Origin: Pyrrhoderma lamaoense
Lineage: Eukaryota > Basidiomycota > Agaricomycetes > Hymenochaetales > Hymenochaetaceae
DNA length: 64,000 nucleotides
NCBI GenBank assembly: GCA_002794735.1
Contig: NBAZ01000045.1
Span: forward strand, 1 to 64,000
Direction of reading: 5' to 3'
Shown: in pieces, positions 11,303-22,340 of the stretch
Position numbering within the stretch: the first letter of the stretch is position 1
Layout: each line of letters starts with the position of its first letter
Position numbers and translations under genes: made by a program
Notes under the pieces: model-generated
What the model was told of the DNA's origin: nothing
Seen by the model: only the letters and a program-made list of their open reading frames with translations
Database searches by the model: none

Positions 11303-12470
11303 ATGGTAGCTCAAGTCCAAAAGCCTGCTCCTGAGTTCTCTGGTCCTGCCGTCGTGGATGGGATCATCACGGATATTTCGTCAAAGGACCTGCTTGGTCA
11401 GTGGGTCGTCCTCTTTTTCTACCCCATGTACGTATTTCCTTCTCTCCGTCTCCGTCTCGTTTCGTTCGGTTTTGTTGGTATGGCTTTTTTTTGGAGGGCT
11501 TCACTCGTTCCCTCCCCCCCCCCCGTTCCTCGTCGTGATAACCTTTCTGGCGTATCCTACGTCTCGATACCGATAACTGACTTGCCTCACCTTCCTTTCC
11601 ACCCCCTCCCTTCGACTCCCCCAGGGACTTCACCTTCGTCTGCCCAACCGAGATCCTAGCGTTCAACGACGCCCTGCCCGCATTCAAAGACCTCAACACG
11701 TCCGTCATCGGCGTAAGCACCGACTCCCACTTTTCTCACCTCGCCTGGGCTCAGAAGCCTCGGAACGAGGGGGGTTTGGGGCCTGATTTGAAGTTGCCGT
11801 TGTTGGCGGATAAGAGTATGAAGATCGCTAGGGATTATGGGGTCTTGCTTGATGAGGGCGTTGCGTTGAGAGGGTTGTTTATTATTGATCCGAATGGGAC
11901 TCTTCGGTGAGTGGCGACTTATTAGTTGATATGGTTGAGGGGGAATGGGCTGTTGCTGATTCACTTGCTTTGTGTCCTTTGTTCTGGTTCTCCCGCATTG
12001 TACGACGCGCGCGTATATTTCGTATACGTTACGAACGGGACTGGTCGTATCAATATCGCCTCATACTTTTAACACGCACACGTTCATCACATGTCTAATT
12101 GCGTAAATCACTGACTTCTTTCCCCTTCGATTCCATTCCCTTTTCCCCTATCTCTCCCGTATCGGGCGTCCCTCTTATCATCGACTAACGAACCTCATCG
12201 ATCCGCCCGCCTCTCCCTCACCACAACCTTTGCTCACCCCCACCCCCACCCACCCACGCATACAGCCAAATAACGGTAAACGACCTCCCTGTCGGCCGCT
12301 CGGTCGAAGAAACGATCCGACTCGTCAAAGCGTTCCAGTTCACGGACAAGTACGGTGAAGTCTGTCCCGCCAACTGGAAGGAAGGCGGCCCGACGATGAA
12401 GGCTGATCCCAAGGGCTCCCTGGAGTACTTTGCGAGTGCGAATGCGAATAAGCGTAAGCGCATCAGTTGA
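11303..12470 (+). CDS. TSA1: Typical 2-Cys peroxiredoxin (Tsa1/PRDX type)
   Basis: Thioredoxin-dependent peroxidase that reduces hydrogen peroxide and organic hydroperoxides in the cytosol. Exons are 11303-11427, 11625-11906 and 12266-12470, with phases consistent and 203 residues. The peroxidatic Cys is C48 in P-x-x-x-T-F-V-C-P, the conserved Arg is R124, and the resolving Cys is C169 in G-E-V-C-P. Both motifs linked to over-oxidation sensitivity are present: G-G-L-G at 91-94 and Y-F at 190-191. The reading frame reaches a TGA at 12468, but a good donor (C followed by GTAAGC at 12454) lies 14 bases earlier. Decayed copies keep a donor at the same place (GTGAGC near 33807), so the true C-terminus may be a short fourth exon; an acceptor near 13496 would give an almost immediate stop. 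This gene is the apparent source of the peroxiredoxin pieces across the array to the right. The symbol is by homology class only. Confidence 0.93.
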
Positions 12471-14216
12471 TTTTTTTGTTTTGATCTTTTGCCTTTTGCC
12501 TTTTGGAAAAAAATAATTGTTTTTCGTGACTTTTTTTTGACTTTCTCTTGGAAAAACATAATTATATATTTAATACACAAACATATGAAAAAAAAATCTT
12601 ATTTGGAGTCGGTTTTGGTTATGCTTATTCTTGCTGAAATCTCTTCACAATCTTCGCTCTTACTCTAAAATCCTTTCATCCTCTTAATGTCCTTGGTGTT
12701 CCCTTTTGCTGACTCCCTATCCCCCTTCCTTTCCTCTTTTATCGCTCTCTCCCCCTCGACCTGTTCGCCCTGTTCGCCTGAATTCTTGTCGTCCCTCATC
12801 GCATTTCACGTTCTATGCTACTATGCTACGCTGTTGTCGTTTCTTGTCGCATCCCTCCCCCTCGACCCTCCTGTCCTCTCCTACCACCAAAAAATCAAAA
12901 AACCAAAAAACGAAACGAAACTTGTTTCTTGTCGACCCAACCCCCACACGAACGAACGAAACAAAAAATGAAAAAATGGAACAAAAAAAAACTGACGACT
13001 GTTAACTGGTTGGACGATTTGGACGGATTATCCCCTCCCTCCCTCTTTGACCCCCTGGGGTTGCTTTTCTTCGCCCTTTGTTTTGGGGTCGTACCTTGCG
13101 TTTTCTTGGTTCTTGACTTCCTATTTCTCTACCCCTTCTCGATTCACTCTATACTCCTACCCTTATTTGGTATCCACTTATTCCTCTATTCCTATTTCTC
13201 TATTCTTATATATCATATCGCCCATCGTCTGCGCGCTCTAAAACTTTACTATACTTTCTCACCTCTGACCCCTTTTTTCCCCCTCTCCACTTCTTTTTGA
13301 TACGACTCGTTATCTGGGACTTTCTTCATTTCTGCGCCCCCAATTCCCCTCGACGCCCTTCGACGCCTGGTTCCTTGCTTCTCTGCCGTATATTGATGGA
13401 CCTCTTCGTGAACGGCTCCCGTACGACCCTCACTCCCACAAAAACCCACACACTCGCGAAAAAAAAAACAATGAAACGATTTCGGTTATAACAGACTGAA
13501 TGGACTAACGTTCTAAAGCCACGCCACGCGCGCGTTTGGTCGGTCTGTGCTGTAATCGTTAACTCTCGTTTCTTTGTTTCTTTGTGTAATTTTTTTTTCG
13601 TGTCTTGGCTTGTTTGAAGAGGTGGAGTGGTGGGAGAGCGGGGTTGGATAGAATAGAAGGAATTTAGAAAGGATATAGAAATGTTATAGAAAGGATATAG
13701 GTTAAAGGGTTGAAGGGGTACTTAGACCGGTAGACCGTTAGACGTTTGGGTGTGTAGAATATAGGAATTAGGAAAGATATAGGAAAGATATAGGAGTAGG
13801 GAGGTGTATAGATATAGATATAGTAAAGAGTAAAGAGCAACGAATAAAGAATTCTAGTGAACATGAGAACAAGAGAACAAGAGAAATTGGTGATTTAGCG
13901 ATTAAAGATTATAGAATAAAGAATAAAGAATAAAGACGATTACATGTAAAGGTCAAAGAATTAAGATCAAAGATTAAAGAATAAGGAATGACGTGTGGGT
14001 ATAGGGATTTGAAATTTGTTTGTAGTCTCGGAGTCTAAGTCTGTCAATGAGTTGTAGGGATGTGGGACTTTGAAATTCGTGATGCGAGATACGAGATATG
14101 AGATACGAAATTATGGAACATATATAGATACGAGACGGAAGACGAAAGACGAGATACTGAGTCTCTGAGTCCATGTGTTATAAGTGTTCTACGTGATGTA
14201 GTATACAGTGAACAGA

Positions 14217-14256
14217 TAGTAGGTAGTAGGTAGTAGGTAGTAGGTAGTAGATAGTA
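14217..14256. repeat. TAGTAGG heptamer repeat
   Basis: Five to six tandem units, ending in ATAGTAG variants. Confidence 0.8.
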
Positions 14257-14696
14257 GATGGAAGGAGGGAAACGTGAATATGAAAAGTATGAAAAGTGTG
14301 GAGGTGTATCTTTTAACCCCCCCCCCCCATCCCCCTTTCTTTTTTTGTTTCTTTTCTGTTTCTTCTTGTTATTGTTGTTGTGTAACATCGCTCCTTACTT
14401 ACAGGCGGGCGAGCAGAGGGGGGTATGTTTGAGTCTTACGTTCACGTCAAGTCGAAGGGCGAGTACAAAACCACTTTTTTTTTCTTAGGTGTTTAAAAAA
14501 AGAAAAGAAGAAAAGTTTGAAAGTAGAAAAGAAGAACAGAAGAAGAAGAGAAAAGTAGAAAAGTTTAAAAGTAGAAAAACTTGATAAGAGACTTTGAGTT
14601 AACGTAAGAAAGTAAGAAATCTAAAGCAAAACCATAAAGTGGTCTTGGGATATGAATGAGTCGTTTTGGGTACCTTCTTTGTTTGTACTTCTTAAT

Positions 14697-14792
14697 CTGG
14701 TACTCGGATACTTTGATACTCGGATACTCGGACACTCTATTTCTCGGATACCTTGATACTCAGGCTCTTTGATACTCGGATACCCATATACT
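14697..14792. repeat. GATACTCGGA decamer minisatellite
   Basis: Imperfect tandem 10-bp units; several are disrupted by TTT or C insertions. Confidence 0.7.
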
Positions 14793-14813
14793 TGGTCCTT
14801 GCGGAGCTTCGCT

Positions 14814-15410
14814 GGGTCACTGATTCTCGCTGGATATCTGGGTCACGAAAATCCATGGAGATGTGACTAGAGAGAGAAGAGATCAAATCAAATCAAATCA
14901 AATCAAGTTAAAGGAAAGGAAAGTTGAAGAGCTTGGAGAGCTCTAGAGAAATAGAGTGATAGAGAGATAGGGAAATAGAGGAAATGGAGTGGGATTGATG
15001 CCCTTTTTTTAACGGAGGAGGGGTAGGTGTTTTTTGTCGGTGGTTGGGGGCGTTTTGGATTTGGAATTCGGGTTTGGAACTCGGGACTTGGGACTCGGGA
15101 CTCGGTATGATTGGGACTTGGTAGTCAATATACAGACCTAAACCCCTCTCATCTTCAACTCTCAACTTCGATCCCAAGCTCTTGATCTAACTTTTTGTTT
15201 TTTTGGATCAAGACCAAGACTTCTCGTCGTTCGTTATCATCTTTGTTTTGTTTTTGTTCTACTTTGTTTTTGTTTGGTTTGGTTTGCTGCTTATTGCCCG
15301 TTACTTACTTACTTATTTACTTACTTACTTACTCACTTACTTACTTACTCAGGTTACACCCGAAGCGAGAGGCGAGACGTGAGGAGTAAGGAGTGAGGAG
15401 TAAGCAATGA
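14814..15410. repeat. Segmental duplication, left copy
   Basis: This block matches 18670-19340 in order: a GGATATC/CCACGG lead-in, GAGAGATAGAGGGATAGAG repeats, a T-run followed by AACGG, the ATATACAGACC...CTCTCATCTTCA block, then CAAGCTCTTGATCTAAC. Parts recur, more diverged, at 42760-42900 and 56800-56950. It is thus the spacer part of the amplified unit. Confidence 0.7.
15299..15350. repeat. ACTT tetranucleotide repeat
   Basis: About twelve ACTT units with a few substitutions. The right-hand copy of the duplication (near 19260-19280) has only a remnant, so the tract expanded here. Confidence 0.8.
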
Positions 15411-15497
15411 GGGTTGATTAAAACACGCTGAGAAAAAGAACAGAGTAGGATAGGAAGGAAAGGAGAGAAAAAAGATGAGTACAGTACAGAAAGATGC

Positions 15498-16251
15498 TGA
15501 AAACTAAGTTTTTGGTCAGATTTTGACCTTTGTGTCGTATTTAGTGGCGAGCACTTGGGGTTTAGAGTCTGCCTACACCAGACACGATGCTCAGGCTCAG
15601 ATTTGAGGGCTGAAAAGCGAGTAACTCGACTTGGGCCGGAGTGCCAAGAACTCGCCAGAGCGTAGAGACTGATAGAGTCCTTGAGGCGAGCTGAGACTTC
15701 ACAGACCAGTGTGAGTAGTAGAAATGTATAGAACAGTGCCCCGACCGAGGCTGTAGTTTGAGGTGAAAATGTATGTATTTCAGTCCGCCCGGACGACTTG
15801 CAGTACGGTCAGAGCGTTACAAGCGCGCCCGGGCAGCCTAGTAAAGCAGCAGAGAAGTAGATAAAGAGTACAGGAGACTAGTAGAGAGCTACTCGGGGGG
15901 GGTGTAAAAAGATGGCGACCGAGAGGGGCCGCTAGGAATTAACTGGGGATTAAGTCCTTGACTATGACCTCGAGTCTGGAGGCCTATATTGCAAAACGCG
16001 AGATAAAGGATAGATAATAAGGAAAGCATGGTGTCCAGGTGTCTATATGCCACTGGAAGAAGAGTTTAAGCTATCAGAAACGAGGGGTCATATAAACGAA
16101 CCCTACCCTCGAGTAAGAACAGAAAGTGAAGCTTAATAGTAAGAGAAATGGACCAGGCGCGCGGCCGAGTAGTAGCAATGGAATTCTCTGGCGAGTTAGA
16201 AAGTGCAATATAACTGTACTACGACCGGCCAAACACTTAGCTGGTCCTACA
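15498..16251 (-). mobile_element. Solo LTR-like element A
   Basis: A 754-bp element with TG...CA ends, belonging to a family of five in the window. Read on the minus strand it begins TGTAGGACCAGCTAAG and ends in AACTTAGTTTTCA. It has a TATATAAG-like box in mid element (minus strand, near 15990) and no coding sequence. The family is best explained as solo LTRs of a retrotransposon. No target-site duplication is visible (GATGC left, TCATC right). The related segment at 19350-19650 lacks the element, so it inserted after that duplication or was lost from the other copy. Confidence 0.6.
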
Positions 16252-16648
16252 TCATCATCACTGGATGGTATATGTTTATCTATGAAATTTCTGTCTCGAT
16301 TTCGTTGCTGGCTGTGAACTCATATGTTTGATACTGAATTGTTGTAGAGATGTTGTAGAGATGCTGTAGTTGTAAAATTGTGACTATGGACCAAAGGGTA
16401 AGGGGGATGGGGGGACTACACGAAGACTCCAATCACGTAACTTTCTGGTTCTTTTATTTATGTTTGCATTGATTTTACTCCTTGACTTGGAGTAGTCAGA
16501 ATTACTGCATAAATTGAGCCCATTATCAAGAGAAGTGATTTGCTACTACGTCAAAATGATGGAGTGACTCGCTTGGGAATCGGTCTGGGTCTGTGGGTCT
16601 ATAAGAAGGAAGTCAGTTTATCTACTGAAACTTGAGGGATTTCATGCT
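16252..16648. other. 3' flank of DUF6533 copy 1
   Basis: The block ending ...GGGTCTATAAGAAGGAAGTCAGTTTATCTA recurs, with changes, just downstream of almost every DUF6533 copy in the array. It is the shared 3' flank, probably carrying the 3' UTR and polyadenylation region. No separate gene is seen. Confidence 0.5.
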
Positions 16649-18265
16649 TCACATACTTTGTATGGAGCTGATTGGGTCAGCGAAGTGGAGATCACCGATA
16701 GTAATAGTTGGGATACTGATACTTGGAATACCTGTTCCTTCAGTCACTTTAACATCTCCGGCCTCTTTGAGATTCAGGTACATGCGACTTCCAACGAGAC
16801 ATAATAACCCAGGGTTCCCGAGAGCATTAAAGATGGTCGCCTTCTCTCCATAGAAAGGCCCCGAAAAGATCATCTTTGATTTCGCGAAATTCATTGCGCT
16901 ACAAAATATTACCCTTCACCATTTCATTTGCTCAGTTTTATCATGTATTTTCAAAAGACAGTGAAAAACATACATAAGATAGTAGATGATCTGATCCTTA
17001 ATCATTATGTTTACAAGATTCGATCTTTTACGACTCAATAATCTCCATTGCTCAATCGCTTTGAGAAATGCCAGAGACAAAAGAATTAAACCAATAACTG
17101 CCGTTATTACCCTGTAATAAAGGTTCATATGAGCACATAATACTGCGTGAGCACTTGGATCTAACCAATCAGAGAATTGAAATATTTCTGAATACAATAT
17201 CTGACTACCATGTGTACCGCAAGCTACTAACTCCCGCGTGAGGGGAAAAATATCAACTTTACTGGATTAGCCCAATACTGTCCCGAGGAGCATACTTAAC
17301 CATACCTGATTCCATTAAGTTCCACATAGCCCCTAGCATAAATCTTGCAGTTGCTTCGCAGATAATAAGTGAGTAGAGAGTAATTGATAATGAATTATCT
17401 ACTACAGTCAGAGAATTATACAATCAGAGTCCAATATACATACTTTTATTCCAAAGTGCAAGAATTCGCAGCGTCAGGATGTCTATACTCTCATTTAGAT
17501 ATCTCTAGAATGAAGGTTGAAAAGCTCTCACAATCTATTATGACTTCAATAAAATTATCTGTTTGGGCCTCAGCAATATGCTTCTAGACAAGATGTAGAA
17601 ATGAATGAGCCCACCTGATATGAAGGCGGTCCGGGATGAATAGGAGCCTTATACAGAATATATTAGTTAGATTCAGAGATGGCAAGATATTAGTTCTCAC
17701 ATCTTAAGATAAACAATAATTAATCAGTAGTTACTTCAAAATGAGTTGCAAATGTCCATACAATTTATTTGTTGCTCTCATTGTCTGGTCTGTAGCATGT
17801 TAGATGACTAGCTTTATCAAGGTTCTACGCAAGACTCACATAATAGTTTAGAGATGGCTCCAAATATTCCAATGTAACGATTCTACAGGTCACCATCAGA
17901 TATTTATATGAGCAGAAGTAGCTGGCAACTGACAATGAAGAATAGGATATGCGTTGGTCTATACCACTTTTTTGTCTACGACATAGTTAGCCAGAGGACA
18001 ATGTTTCATGAGGAAAGACAAACCCAGAAATACTTAATCTGACAAAAAGAAATTAGACTTGTTAAATACCCCCCAGCTCCGTTTAAACTTACTTCTCTAT
18101 CCATGGTCAGCACTAACACACATCAGATGTATCTCGAGCATGTATGATGAAGAGACATACTTGTGTCATAGACGAGAAGTGTACAGATAGCCACTTGTAC
18201 ACATTGATGAATGAAAATCTCTTGCAAGAAATCTGATGCTTCGGTTGAAGAGTATTGAGAAGACA
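16649..18265 (-). CDS. DUF6533-type integral membrane protein, copy 1
   Basis: Multi-exon gene of a basidiomycete membrane-protein family of unknown function. The start is chosen at M-S-S-Q-Y (18265), whose exon ends V-Y-D-T before a GTATGT donor. The diagnostic DUF6533 core follows in small exons: L-T-M-D-x-E, x-K-Y-F-W, then W-Y-R-P-T-H-I-L-F-F and N-R-Y-I-G. Further on are L-R-I-L-A-L-W, an I-I-C-E-A helix, a hydrophobic V-I-T-A-x-I-G helix, I-K-D-Q-I-I-Y-Y, and G-S-R-M-Y-L-N-L-K-E-A-G in the last exon. Several strongly hydrophobic segments suggest up to seven membrane helices. I saw no lesion. The junctions between the N-R-Y exon and the L-A-L-W exon could not be phased with certainty, so exact protein length (about 300) is open. 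As the copy next to the intact peroxiredoxin it probably keeps the ancestral position. Confidence 0.75.
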
Positions 18266-18660
18266 TGAATTGTGGACGAGGAGAAAGAGATGGGGGACGT
18301 AAGTTGAAGGAAGTGTTTGTGCAGTGCTCGCACTGTATTATTGGTTTCTATGGATTATATCCGGCGCTTGCGATGTCAATGATGGAATCATGATTTGAAG
18401 CAATTATCACAGTAAGTTTTACCTTTTCGAGTTCTAAAAAGCCGAGAGTAGTAGAAAAGGCAGTCATCTCTGATTGAGCTGAATCAAGTTGCCGATATCA
18501 ATGAAATATCATACGTCCAATTTTTTCACTAGATTGTAACCCTCAGATTTGACATGAAACGTAGCTGTACTGATTGATAGATTTATTACGTCATTTCTTC
18601 CCTGACAAAGTAGAATATGAGAATAGCTGATGCCATAGCTCAAGTGATACCTCCAATATC
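18266..18660. promoter_or_regulatory. Upstream region of DUF6533 copy 1, with conserved ATG block
   Basis: On the minus strand, a block starting with ATG at about 18468 codes M-T-A-F-S-T-T-L-G-F-L-E-L-E-K and ends at a good donor (AAG then GTAAAA). Blocks like it precede most array copies at about the same distance. It may be a true first exon or an upstream ORF. A second conserved stretch, near 18475-18530, contains a GCCGATATCAATGAAATATC-type core and is a candidate core promoter. Confidence 0.45.
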
Positions 18661-18669
18661 TGGTTCACT

Positions 18670-19340
18670 GGTTCGCTAATCCACGGGAAACTATGGAGCT
18701 GAGACTAGAGAGAGATCGAAAGAATTTGAAGGAGAGGAAAGGAAAGGGTGGAAAGGGGTGGAAAGTTGGAGAGCTCTGGAGAGATAGAGGGATAGAGAGA
18801 TAGAGAGATAGAAAAAATGGCATTGTATGGTATGGAATGCTCTTTTTTTAACGGGGAGGGTAGAGTTTTTTTGTTTTTCTGTTTTTCTGTTTTCTGTTTT
18901 TCTGTTTTTCTGTTTTTCTGTTTTTCTGTTTTCTGTTTTCTGTTTTTCTGTTTTTCTGTTTTCTGTTTTTCTGTTTTTCTGTTTTTCTGTTTTTCTGTTT
19001 TTCTGTTTTTCTGTTTATGGTTGGGGTGAGGGGCGATTTGTGTTTGGAATCCGGGCTTCGGATTCAGAGTTGGGATTTGTTATGGCTGGTTAAGCTTGGA
19101 ACTTGGTATTCAGTCGATATACAGACCCGGACCCTCTCATCTTCAGCTTTCAACTTCGAGCCCAAGCTCTTGATCTAACTTTTGTTTGTAGATCAAGACT
19201 TCTCGTCGTTCATCATTATTTTTGTTCTACTGTATTTTGTTTTGTTTTGCTGCTTATTGCCTGTTACTTATTACCTGTTGACTAAAATTACTCCGAACCG
19301 AGGAGGCGAAACGGGAGGAGTAAGGAGTAAGTAATGAGTG
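18670..19340. repeat. Segmental duplication, right copy
   Basis: Diverged copy of 14814-15410. It differs mainly by expansion of a GTTTTTCT minisatellite. Confidence 0.7.
18866..19016. repeat. GTTTTTCT octamer minisatellite
   Basis: About 19 tandem units, mostly 8 bp with some 7-bp GTTTTCT variants. The left copy of the segmental duplication has only a short T-run here, so the array expanded after duplication. Confidence 0.85.
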
Positions 19341-20022
19341 CGGAAAGATGCTGAAAGATGTAACTTGTGGTTCAAGTTAAAAGTGGATTCTGATTCCAAG
19401 TGTTGATATTGAGATTTTTCAATGTTTAAATAGCATCCAGTTATCGGGTGAGGGAGATTTTTTATGTAACCCAAATGAAGAGATTAACTTTCAAGTGGAG
19501 TTTTGTGACATGGGCGGACCAAAGGTGAGGGGACTACACGAAGACTCTAATCAGGTAACTTTCTGATTCTTTTATTTATGTTTGCGTTGACTTTACTCCT
19601 TAGCTTGACGTTTCTATTTAGGACATATTATTTTGTTTTATCATCATCATTGGATGATTAATGTTTATCTATGAAATTGCTGTCTCGTGGCTGCCTGTGA
19701 ACTCACGTGTTTGATACCGAGTTGCTCTAAAGCTCGTGTTGTAGTTGTAAGATTGTGACTATGGAGGTACTAAAGGGATCGACATGCTAATATACTTTAA
19801 CTCTGAAATAACCGTTTTAGTTCTATCCCGGAAATTCTACCCTTACTAAGTCTAGTTATCGCTTAATCACAGTCCTTACCAACGCTAATATCATCCATAT
19901 AGTCAGTGTTACTGCATAAAATGAGCCCATTATCAAAGGAAGTGGTCCGCTATGTGAAGATGACGTAGTGGCTCGCTTGGGATCGGAGGGATCCTTGAGT
20001 CTATAAAGAGGAAGTCAGCTCA
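19341..20022. other. Spacer and 3' flank of DUF6533 copy 2
   Basis: No gene is seen. Blocks matching 16260-16480 are present but in a different order (the GGACTACACGAAGACTC block at 19531 now precedes the ATCATCATTGGATG block at 19641), which shows local rearrangement. The shared 3' flank ends the stretch. Confidence 0.5.
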
Positions 20023-21666
20023 TCATCGATATTTGAGGGGTTGTATGTCTCTCATACTTTGTATGGAGCTGGTTGGGGCAGCGAAGTGAGGACAACTGAT
20101 AGTAGTAGTTGGATTATTGATACCTGGAATACCTGTTCCTTCGATCACTTTAACATCTCCGGCCTCTTTGAGATCCAGGAACATGCGACTTCCAACGATA
20201 CATACGAGTCCAGTGTTTCCAAGAGTAATAAGGATGGCCGTCTTCATAGAGAATGAGCCTCGAGTGCTGATTTTTGTGTTAGCGATGTTTACTGCGCTAC
20301 AAAATATAATCCTTTGGCATTTGTTATGTTCAGTTTCGTTGCATACTCGCATAAGAAGTCGAAAGAACTTGCAGTATATAGTAGATAATCTGATCCTTAA
20401 GCATCATGTTTACAAGCTTAGATCCTTCCAAGCCCAACAACCTCCAATGCTCAATTGTTTTTAAAAATGCCAAAGAAAGAAGAGTGAATCCAATAGCTAC
20501 TGTTATTACCCTATAATGAAGATTCATGTGAGCACATAATAAAGCGTGAGCATTCGAAGCTAACCAGTCAATGAACTGAAAGTAGTAAGCATGCTCTAGC
20601 CGACTACCATTTGAGCCGCAAATTACTAATTCTCCCGTGAGAGGATAAGCTCGAGCTTTACTGGATTAGCCTTAATACTGTCCTTAGGAGTATACTACAC
20701 CATACCTTGCTCCGCTGTGATAGTCATACTCACGAGCGCAAGTTTTGCAACCGCTTCGCAGATAATAAGTGTGTAGAGAATAATCGATAATGATTTGCCT
20801 ACTAGAGTTAGAGAATAACACAAACGGTGTGCAAACTACGTACTTTTATTCCAAAGTGCAAGAACCCGAAGTGTCAGAATGTCTACACTCTCGTTTAGTT
20901 ATCTCTAGACTGAAGTATGATAAGCTCTCACAGTCTATTATGACTCCAACAAGGATTTCTTGTTGACATAAGCTATATGGTATCAACAGAATGTAGAAAC
21001 GAATGGACCCACCTGATATAGAGGTGATCCCGAATGAATAGGAACCTTTCACAAAAGTACATTAAATGGTTTCAGAGATGGGAAGATATTGGTACTCACA
21101 TCTAGAAATAAACTATGATCAATAAGTGGTTACTTGAAAATGAGTTGTAAGCATGCATACAATTCATTTGTTGCTCCAGTGTTTGGACTGTAGCATGTCA
21201 GATGAGTAACATCATCTTGACTTTAGGCTGGACTCACGATATAGTCTAGAGATAACACCAAACATTCCGATGTAACGATTCTACAGGCCATCATCAGTTA
21301 TCAGCATAGCAACAATATATGATAACTGACAACGAAGAAGAGAATATGTGTTGGTCTATACCACTTTTTTGTCTACAACACCGTTAGCCAGAGGACAAAG
21401 TTTCACGAGAATGGACAAACCCAGAAATACTTTATCTAACGAAATCGATATTAGATTTATTGTATATCTACCAGTTCTGGGAGAGCTTACTTCTCTATCC
21501 ATGGTCAGCGCTAACGTACATTAGATGTAACTCAAGTGCATGTATGATGAAAAGACATACTTGTGTCATAAACAAGGAGTGAACAGATAGACACTTGTAT
21601 ACATTGTTGAATGAAAGTCTCTTGCAATATATCTGATACTTCGGTTGAGTAGTAATGAAAGGACAT
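20023..21666 (-). pseudogene. DUF6533-type membrane protein, copy 2, probable frameshift
   Basis: Starts at M-S-F-H-Y (21666). The exon ladder is clearest here: 21491-21510 (20 nt, T-L-T-M-D-R-E), 21421-21435 (15 nt, I-K-Y-F-W), 21331-21372 (42 nt, ending H-I-L-F-F-V) and 21238-21280 (43 nt, N-R-Y-I-G-M-F-G). Donors are GTAAGC, GTTTGT, GTCAGT and GTGAGT. The following exon has GG where sister copies have GGG (about 21173), giving a -1 shift. The later helices and the last exon, with L-D-L-K-E-A-G-D, are intact and end in a longer tail. Either recently inactivated or a base-calling slip. Confidence 0.7.
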
Positions 21667-22340
21667 GGGTTGTGGGCGAGGAGAAAGAGATGGGGGAAGT
21701 AATTAGAAGGAAGTGTTTGTGCGGTGAGAGCACTATATGATTGGTTTCTATAGAATATATCCGGTGCTTGTGACGCCGATGATGGAAGTATGATCTGAGA
21801 CATTTATCACAGTAGGTTTCACCTTTTTCGAGTTCTAAGAAGCTGAGAATAGTAGAAAAGGCAGCCATATTTGATTGATCTGAAACAAGTTGCCGATATC
21901 AATAGAATATCAATCTATCAACCCTTTCACTAGATTGTAACCCTCATCCTTTCCTGCCTGACCAAACAGCCATCAAGAGTATATAATGCCATAGTTCAAG
22001 TGATAAGTTCAATATCTAAGCCAAATAATGGTGTCCAAGAGAAAATATCGCGACAGCTATTTGTACAATATAATTTGTATGTATATCGACCTACTAAAAC
22101 ACTATTCGTCTCTCATGACTCACGCTGAGCATATCTGCTTCTTCCAACTCTACACTCGTATCCCTCCCTTTCCCCATCATTTCTTTCCACCAATGTCACG
22201 ATTATATCGTTCTAATCGCCTCTCAGAAAGCTGTTCGTGCCATCGTCAATAAACTCAAATCAAGAAATCAAGAAGGGTCATCCACTACGCCATGATGATA
22301 GACTGGAGCACTCGAGAGTTAGTCAGAATCTCTGAGTCTA
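21667..22340. other. Spacer between DUF6533 copies 2 and 3
   Basis: Holds the upstream region of copy 2, with the conserved ATG block at about 21868 (M-A-A-F-S-T-I-L-S-F-L-E-L-E-K), and then the shared 3' flank of copy 3. No peroxiredoxin piece is recognised here, so this spacer is the shortened form. Confidence 0.5.

Larger units (their letters stand above)
12471..15497. other. Low-complexity spacer downstream of the peroxiredoxin
   Basis: No gene is supported. 12600-13480 is pyrimidine-rich, and parts of it (about 12690-12960) recur downstream of the peroxiredoxin fragments, for example at 34015-34215, so it belongs to the amplified unit. 13600-14700 is purine-rich with many simple repeats (AATAAAG near 13910, TAGTAGG near 14217-14256, a C run at 14320). 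Open frames here follow the base bias and look like no family. Confidence 0.5.

Noticed and set aside
12687..13300. Several plus-strand frames of 94-161 codons
   Set aside because: They lie in the pyrimidine-rich flank of the peroxiredoxin and code runs of Ser, Pro, Leu and Phe in every frame.
15498..16251. Reading the repeated 750-bp element as a MITE or DNA transposon
   Set aside because: Its ends (TGTAGG and GTTTTCA) are not inverted repeats of each other, whereas TG/CA ends, an internal TATA box and a short direct repeat fit a solo LTR.
21372..21420. TGA and TAG stops after the micro-exon in most DUF6533 copies
   Set aside because: They fall in an intron that begins GTTTGT/GTTAGT right after the K-Y-F-W codons; splicing it restores the DUF6533 core in frame.
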